Assembly: GCA_963817785.1 (NCBI GenBank) | Contig: CAWFPL010000008.1 | Location: 868,001-932,000 of the forward strand | Reading direction: 5' to 3' | From: JAKALD01 sp963817785 | GTDB taxonomy: Bacteria > Pseudomonadota > Gammaproteobacteria > Burkholderiales > SG8-39 | DNA length: 64,000 nucleotides | Shown here: positions 60,657 to 64,000 of the stretch, piece after piece | Layout of the letters: every line of letters begins with the position of its first letter | Numbering within the stretch: position 1 is the stretch's first letter | Notes under the pieces: generated by a model | Database searches by the model: none | The model's input: the letters and a program-made list of their open reading frames with translations, nothing else | What the model was told of the DNA's origin: nothing | Position numbers and translations under genes: made by a program

Positions 60657-61429
60657 GAGCGCTCCAATTTCTCAAGGTCGAAGTGCGCGATAGCGTGCTG
60701 CGGGTCTGCATTAACCGTCCCGAGAAGCGAAACGCACTAAGTCGGGCCGTGCTGGAAGAACTCGGCCATATATTTGTGGAACATTGCACCGACACATCGC
60801 TGCGAGCAGCAGTGATCACTGGGTCAGGCGATAAGAGCTTCGCTGCCGGCGGTGACCTCAAGGAGTTTGCTTCGTTGCGCAGCGAAGCTGACGCGGATGC
60901 CCTATTTCGCCACGCCAACGAAGCACTCGGAGCGGTGCGCCGCTTCGCCGTACCCGTTATTGCGGCGCTTAACGGCCTCGCCCTTGGGGGCGGCGCAGAG
61001 CTTGCTCTTGCGTGCGATTTCCGCGTCGCGGCGGCACACGCTGGGATTGGCTTCGTTCAAGGTCGTCTCAACATCTCCACAGGATTCGGTGGCGGAACCG
61101 ACCTTGTCCAACTTTTGGGGACACAGCGGGCGCTGCGCATTCTGGCGGAGGCCAGGATTCTTAACGCCGAAGAGGCCCGCGAGATTGGCTTGTTCGACGC
61201 CGTGGGAGCACAGAGCGAGCCGCTCGAGAACTGTATCGAGCGCTTCCTCGAACCTTTGCGCGCCCAGGTACCGCACGTACTACGCGCGTTCAAGACGCTG
61301 GCATCGGGCCAACGCCTTGGGCTGACGCGCGCCGAACGCGAGCGCCGCGAACAGACGGAGTTCGTGCGCACCTGGATACACCCTGATCACTGGGCCGCGG
61401 CAGATCGGCTGTTGGCCCGTAAATCGTGA
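60653..61429 (+). CDS. Crotonase-fold protein resembling methyl-/ethylmalonyl-CoA decarboxylases
   Basis: 258 residues. Crotonase landmarks: INRPEKRNALSRAVLEELGH, SFAAGGDLKEF, and NGLALGGGAELALACDFR with Glu116. The second acid of enoyl-CoA hydratases (within QPE) is missing: the segment reads GIGFVQGRLNISTGFGGGTD without Glu. The C-terminal half (LGTQRALRILAEARILNAEE and the FVRTW...H tail) reads like ECHDC1/methylmalonyl-CoA decarboxylase-type proteins. The neighbouring B12 mutase supports a decarboxylase acting on an alkylmalonyl-CoA. This is inference; an isomerase or hydratase remains possible. Confidence 0.75.
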   Translation: MRALQFLKVEVRDSVLRVCINRPEKRNALSRAVLEELGHIFVEHCTDTSLRAAVITGSGDKSFAAGGDLKEFASLRSEADADALFRHANEALGAVRRFAVPVIAALNGLALGGGAELALACDFRVAAAHAGIGFVQGRLNISTGFGGGTDLVQLLGTQRALRILAEARILNAEEAREIGLFDAVGAQSEPLENCIERFLEPLRAQVPHVLRAFKTLASGQRLGLTRAERERREQTEFVRTWIHPDHWAAADRLLARKS

Positions 61430-61437
61430 GGAAGAGC

Positions 61438-63063
61438 ATGAGCGCTGTAAATCAGGAAGCACGAGGATCGAACAGGGTCCCACACCTTGGGACGGCAATC
61501 CCCTCCGGTATCGAGGCGCCAGTGGTCGTCACACCGGACATGTGCCGTACCCAAGAGATCGGACAGCCCGGGGAGTTCCCATTCACGCGTGGAATCTTTC
61601 CTGATGGATTCCGCGGCCGCCTCTGGACCATGCGCCAGTACTCGGGGTTCGGCACGGCGGAAGAATCCAACGAGCGCTACCGCTTCCTGCTCAAGCAAGG
61701 ACAGACGGGACTGTCGGTGGCGCTCGACCTGCCGACGCAATGCGGGCTCGACCCGGTCGATCCGATGGCGCGCCCCGAGATTGGTAAGGTCGGAGTGTCC
61801 CTTTCCAACCTGTCAGAAATGGAGAGCCTATTTCAGGGGATCGATCTTTCGCAAATCTCAACCTCCTTCACCATCAATGGCAGCGCGGCCATCATCTATG
61901 CGATGTACGTTGCGTGCGCTGACCGCAACGGCGTATCGCGCGAGAAGCTCACTGGGACCATCCAGAATGACATCCTGAAGGAGTATGTCGCGCGCGGCAC
62001 CTGGATCTTTCCGACACGCCCGTCCATGCGCCTGATTTCCGACACAGTGGTATTCGGCAGCCAGACGACGCCGCGCTTCAACACAATCTCGATCGCCGGC
62101 GCCCACATGCGCGACGCCGGCTGCACAGCCGCCGAGGAGATCGCCTATACGTTGGCCAACGGTCTTGCCTACGTCGACGAGCTGATCAAGCGCGGCGGCA
62201 GCGCCGACCAGTTCGCCAAGCGCCTGTCGTTCTTCTTCTATGTACATATGGACCTTTTCGAGGAGGTCGCCAAGTTCCGCGCGGCCCGACGAATCTGGGC
62301 TCGCTTGCTTAAAGAACGCTATGGCGTCACCGACCCCAAGGCGCAGATGTTCCGCTTCGGCGTCGTCTGTGGCGGCTCGTCTCTCGTGGCGCCGCAGCCC
62401 TACAACAACGTGGTGCGTGTCGCGACCGAGACGCTTGCCGCAGTCATGGGAGGCGCTCAATCGATCTTTACGTGTGCGTACGACGAAGCCTTCCAGATCC
62501 CGACCGAATTCTCGGCCGAGCTGGCGTTGCGCACGCAGCAGATTGTCGGCTACGAGAGTGGCGTGGCGCGCACCGTCGATCCCCTCGGGGGGAGCTATTA
62601 CGTCGAATATCTCACCGACCAGATGGAAGACAGGATCATTGCGTTGATGAAGGAAGTCGAGAATCACGGCGGCGCCGTCAAGGCAATCGAGGAGGGGTGG
62701 CTTCAGCTTCAGGTCGCTCGGCGCGCCCACGAGCGCAAGGTGCAGGTTGACAGCGGCGAGCGACCAGTGGTTGGCTTGAACTGCTTCCGGCGCGAAGATC
62801 AACAGGTCGCTCCGGGAGAGATGTTCCATCTGGATCCTCGCGTCAGCCAACGCGTGCTCGAGAATTTCGAGGCGGTGCGTACGCACCGAAACGGGGCAGA
62901 GGTCAAGCGCACCCTTGACCGCCTTGCGCAGGCGTGCGCGAAGGACGACGAGAACCTGATGCCCTACCTCATCGACTGCTGTCACGCCTACGCTACGGTT
63001 GGCGAGATGGTCAGCCGCCTCAAGGCCCAATGGGGGGAATTTCGGGAGCCAGTACGCCTATGA
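61438..63063 (+). CDS. Acyl-CoA mutase large subunit (methylmalonyl-CoA mutase family)
   Basis: 541 residues from ATG 61438 with GAGGAAG upstream (GTG 61426 is an alternative). It is the substrate-binding TIM barrel without the B12 domain, as in split mutases. LWTMRQYSGFGTAEESNERY contains Tyr68, corresponding to Tyr89 of Propionibacterium methylmalonyl-CoA mutase. NDILKEYVARGTWIFPTRPS has Arg186 (Arg207 there), and ISIAGAHMRDAG has His223 (His244). Isobutyryl- and 2-hydroxyisobutyryl-CoA mutases replace Tyr and Arg by Phe or Ile and Gln, so this enzyme should use a carboxylated substrate. But QCGLDPVDP replaces the usual GYDSDxP, so the substrate may be a larger relative. Confidence 0.88.
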   Translation: MSAVNQEARGSNRVPHLGTAIPSGIEAPVVVTPDMCRTQEIGQPGEFPFTRGIFPDGFRGRLWTMRQYSGFGTAEESNERYRFLLKQGQTGLSVALDLPTQCGLDPVDPMARPEIGKVGVSLSNLSEMESLFQGIDLSQISTSFTINGSAAIIYAMYVACADRNGVSREKLTGTIQNDILKEYVARGTWIFPTRPSMRLISDTVVFGSQTTPRFNTISIAGAHMRDAGCTAAEEIAYTLANGLAYVDELIKRGGSADQFAKRLSFFFYVHMDLFEEVAKFRAARRIWARLLKERYGVTDPKAQMFRFGVVCGGSSLVAPQPYNNVVRVATETLAAVMGGAQSIFTCAYDEAFQIPTEFSAELALRTQQIVGYESGVARTVDPLGGSYYVEYLTDQMEDRIIALMKEVENHGGAVKAIEEGWLQLQVARRAHERKVQVDSGERPVVGLNCFRREDQQVAPGEMFHLDPRVSQRVLENFEAVRTHRNGAEVKRTLDRLAQACAKDDENLMPYLIDCCHAYATVGEMVSRLKAQWGEFREPVRL

Positions 63064-63482
63064 GCACATCATCACCCGCCACCACCCCATCCCTGCGCGG
63101 CAAGCGCATCCTGATTGCCAAACCCGGTCTGGACGGCCACGACGTGGGCGCCAAGGTGATCGCCTTGGCACTACGCGATGCGGGGGCCGACGTGATCTAC
63201 ACGGGACTGCGCAAGACTCCCGGTTTCATTGCACGTGCCGCGGTTGACGAGGACGTCGATGCCGTGGGGTTGTCAATTCTATCCGGCAGCCACAACGATC
63301 TGGTTGCCGAGACCATGGAGGAGCTGCGCGCCTTGAACGCCGTGGAGATTCCCCTGTTCGTTGGCGGCACCATTCCCGCTCATGACCAAGAGACGTTGCG
63401 CGCGCAAGGCGTGCGCGGGGTGTTCACGAGCGACATGCTGTTGGAGGACGTAGTCGCTTCGATTGCACGCAGTCTCTCATGA
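63060..63482 (+). CDS. Acyl-CoA mutase small (B12-binding) subunit
   Basis: 140 residues, ATGA overlap with the large-subunit stop. The cobalamin-binding motif DxHxxG is DGHDVG at residues 25-30, where His27 is the lower cobalt ligand. GLSILSGSHNDL and FVGGTIPAHDQETL complete the B12 fold (S-x-L and GG motifs). It holds adenosylcobalamin for the large subunit. No G-protein chaperone (MeaB) gene is seen in the window. Confidence 0.92.
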   Translation: MSTSSPATTPSLRGKRILIAKPGLDGHDVGAKVIALALRDAGADVIYTGLRKTPGFIARAAVDEDVDAVGLSILSGSHNDLVAETMEELRALNAVEIPLFVGGTIPAHDQETLRAQGVRGVFTSDMLLEDVVASIARSLS

Positions 63483-64000
63483 GCCTGCCCCTGGAAGGCG
63501 TGCGGGTCATCGAGGTGGGCCATATGCTCATGGGGCCCTACTGTGGCATGCTGCTCGCCGACCTCGGCGCGCAAGTGATCAAAATCGAGCCGCCCGAGGG
63601 CGACATCGGCCGAACCATCAGCCCCCACTGGATTGGCCCTCACAACGCCTATTTCGCCAGCCTCAACCGCAATAAGCAGAGCGTAGTGCTGGACCTCTCG
63701 TCTGTGGCTGGCCAAGAAGACTTGGGGAAGCTGGTGCAAGGCGCCCGCGGCCTGGTCACCAACTTGCGGCCTACGGCGATTCGCAAGCTTGGCCTGACCT
63801 ATGACCGTCTCAAGCGCTGGAATCCTAGCATCGTCTGCGTGGCGTTGACGGGCTACGGCCTCGATAGCCCTTACGCCGACCGTCCGGCCTACGACTACGT
63901 GATTCAGGCACTGACCGGCGTGATGGCGCTCACCGGCGACCCCGAGGGGCCGCCCACCAAGACCGGGTATTCGGCGGTGGACAACTCAGCGGGCATCATG
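63479..64000 (+). CDS. CaiB/BaiF (family III) CoA-transferase, N-terminal part
   Basis: 174 codons from ATG 63479 (ATGA overlap) run to the window edge. Family III N-terminus: LEGVRVIEVGHMLMGPYCGM, LADLGAQVIKIEPPEGDIGR. LNRNKQSVVLDLSS and LVTNLRPTAIRKLGLTYDRL follow. The region of the catalytic Asp, PADRP-AYDYVIQALTGVM, is included. It would move CoA between acids such as succinyl-CoA and a substrate acid, starting or ending the mutase pathway. C-terminal half and partner genes lie outside. Confidence 0.9.
   Translation, partial: MSLPLEGVRVIEVGHMLMGPYCGMLLADLGAQVIKIEPPEGDIGRTISPHWIGPHNAYFASLNRNKQSVVLDLSSVAGQEDLGKLVQGARGLVTNLRPTAIRKLGLTYDRLKRWNPSIVCVALTGYGLDSPYADRPAYDYVIQALTGVMALTGDPEGPPTKTGYSAVDNSAGIM

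Noticed and set aside
61438..63482. 2-hydroxyisobutyryl-CoA or isobutyryl-CoA mutase
   Set aside because: The Tyr and Arg that select for a carboxylated substrate in methylmalonyl-CoA mutase are conserved (Tyr68, Arg186), unlike in those enzymes.

Overview
The window is high-GC, densely coded DNA from a proteobacterium, most likely a betaproteobacterium. The reasons are GTG and TTG starts, many 4-nt ATGA/GTGA gene overlaps, a three-gene 2-oxoacid:acceptor oxidoreductase with a GltD-like NADPH subunit, an aryl-polyene-like lipid cluster and a DUF3563 protein. No rRNA, tRNA or CRISPR array was seen. The assignment is inference from gene content, with no database search.

Left part (1-23 kb): a partial winged-helix regulator faces a nitroreductase, followed by a 3'-truncated IS256-family transposase. 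Next, on the minus strand, comes an operon for a ThDP 2-oxoacid oxidoreductase (beta, alpha, an embedded class II aldolase, and an NADPH/FAD/Fe-S subunit). Transaldolase, a small secreted protein and an enoyl-CoA hydratase follow on the plus strand. A run of secreted or outer-membrane minus-strand proteins of unknown role (10.0-12.8 kb) and a 532-aa unknown protein come next. Then a minus-strand series holds a GMC oxidoreductase, a thioredoxin-fold lipoprotein, a DUF218 protein, a DUF3604 protein, a ThDP lyase-type enzyme and a LysR regulator. A palindrome lies on the promoter upstream of the LysR gene.

Centre (23-43 kb): a plus-strand sugar and energy block (phosphoglucomutase, P-type H+-ATPase, alpha-glucan phosphorylase, a double PRC-barrel protein, phosphoketolase) can turn storage glucan into hexose phosphate and then acetyl-phosphate. 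A PilZ c-di-GMP protein follows. Convergent to it is a minus-strand operon for a hydrogenase-4/formate-hydrogenlyase-like membrane complex (hyfB, C, E, F, G, I). It lacks recognisable NiFe ligands, is preceded by an XRE regulator, and ends in an unannotated 41-aa single-span membrane protein.

Right part (43-64 kb): twelve tightly overlapped minus-strand genes form an aryl-polyene-like fatty acid/lipid cluster: ACP, membrane protein, AMP ligase, two dehydratases, acyltransferase, LolA, MMPL exporter, ketosynthase, chain-length factor, ketoreductase and glycosyltransferase. Then come a BON lipoprotein and a plus-strand E1alpha/E1beta/lipoyl-domain dehydrogenase operon that stops abruptly at an integrated element (frameshifted tyrosine integrase, HicAB, an unknown gene, a frameshifted excisionase-like gene). 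Beyond it lies an IclR-regulated operon: a crotonase-fold protein resembling acyl-malonyl-CoA decarboxylases, a split B12-dependent mutase, and a family III CoA-transferase cut by the window edge. It could interconvert succinyl-type and malonyl-type CoA esters and decarboxylate the latter.
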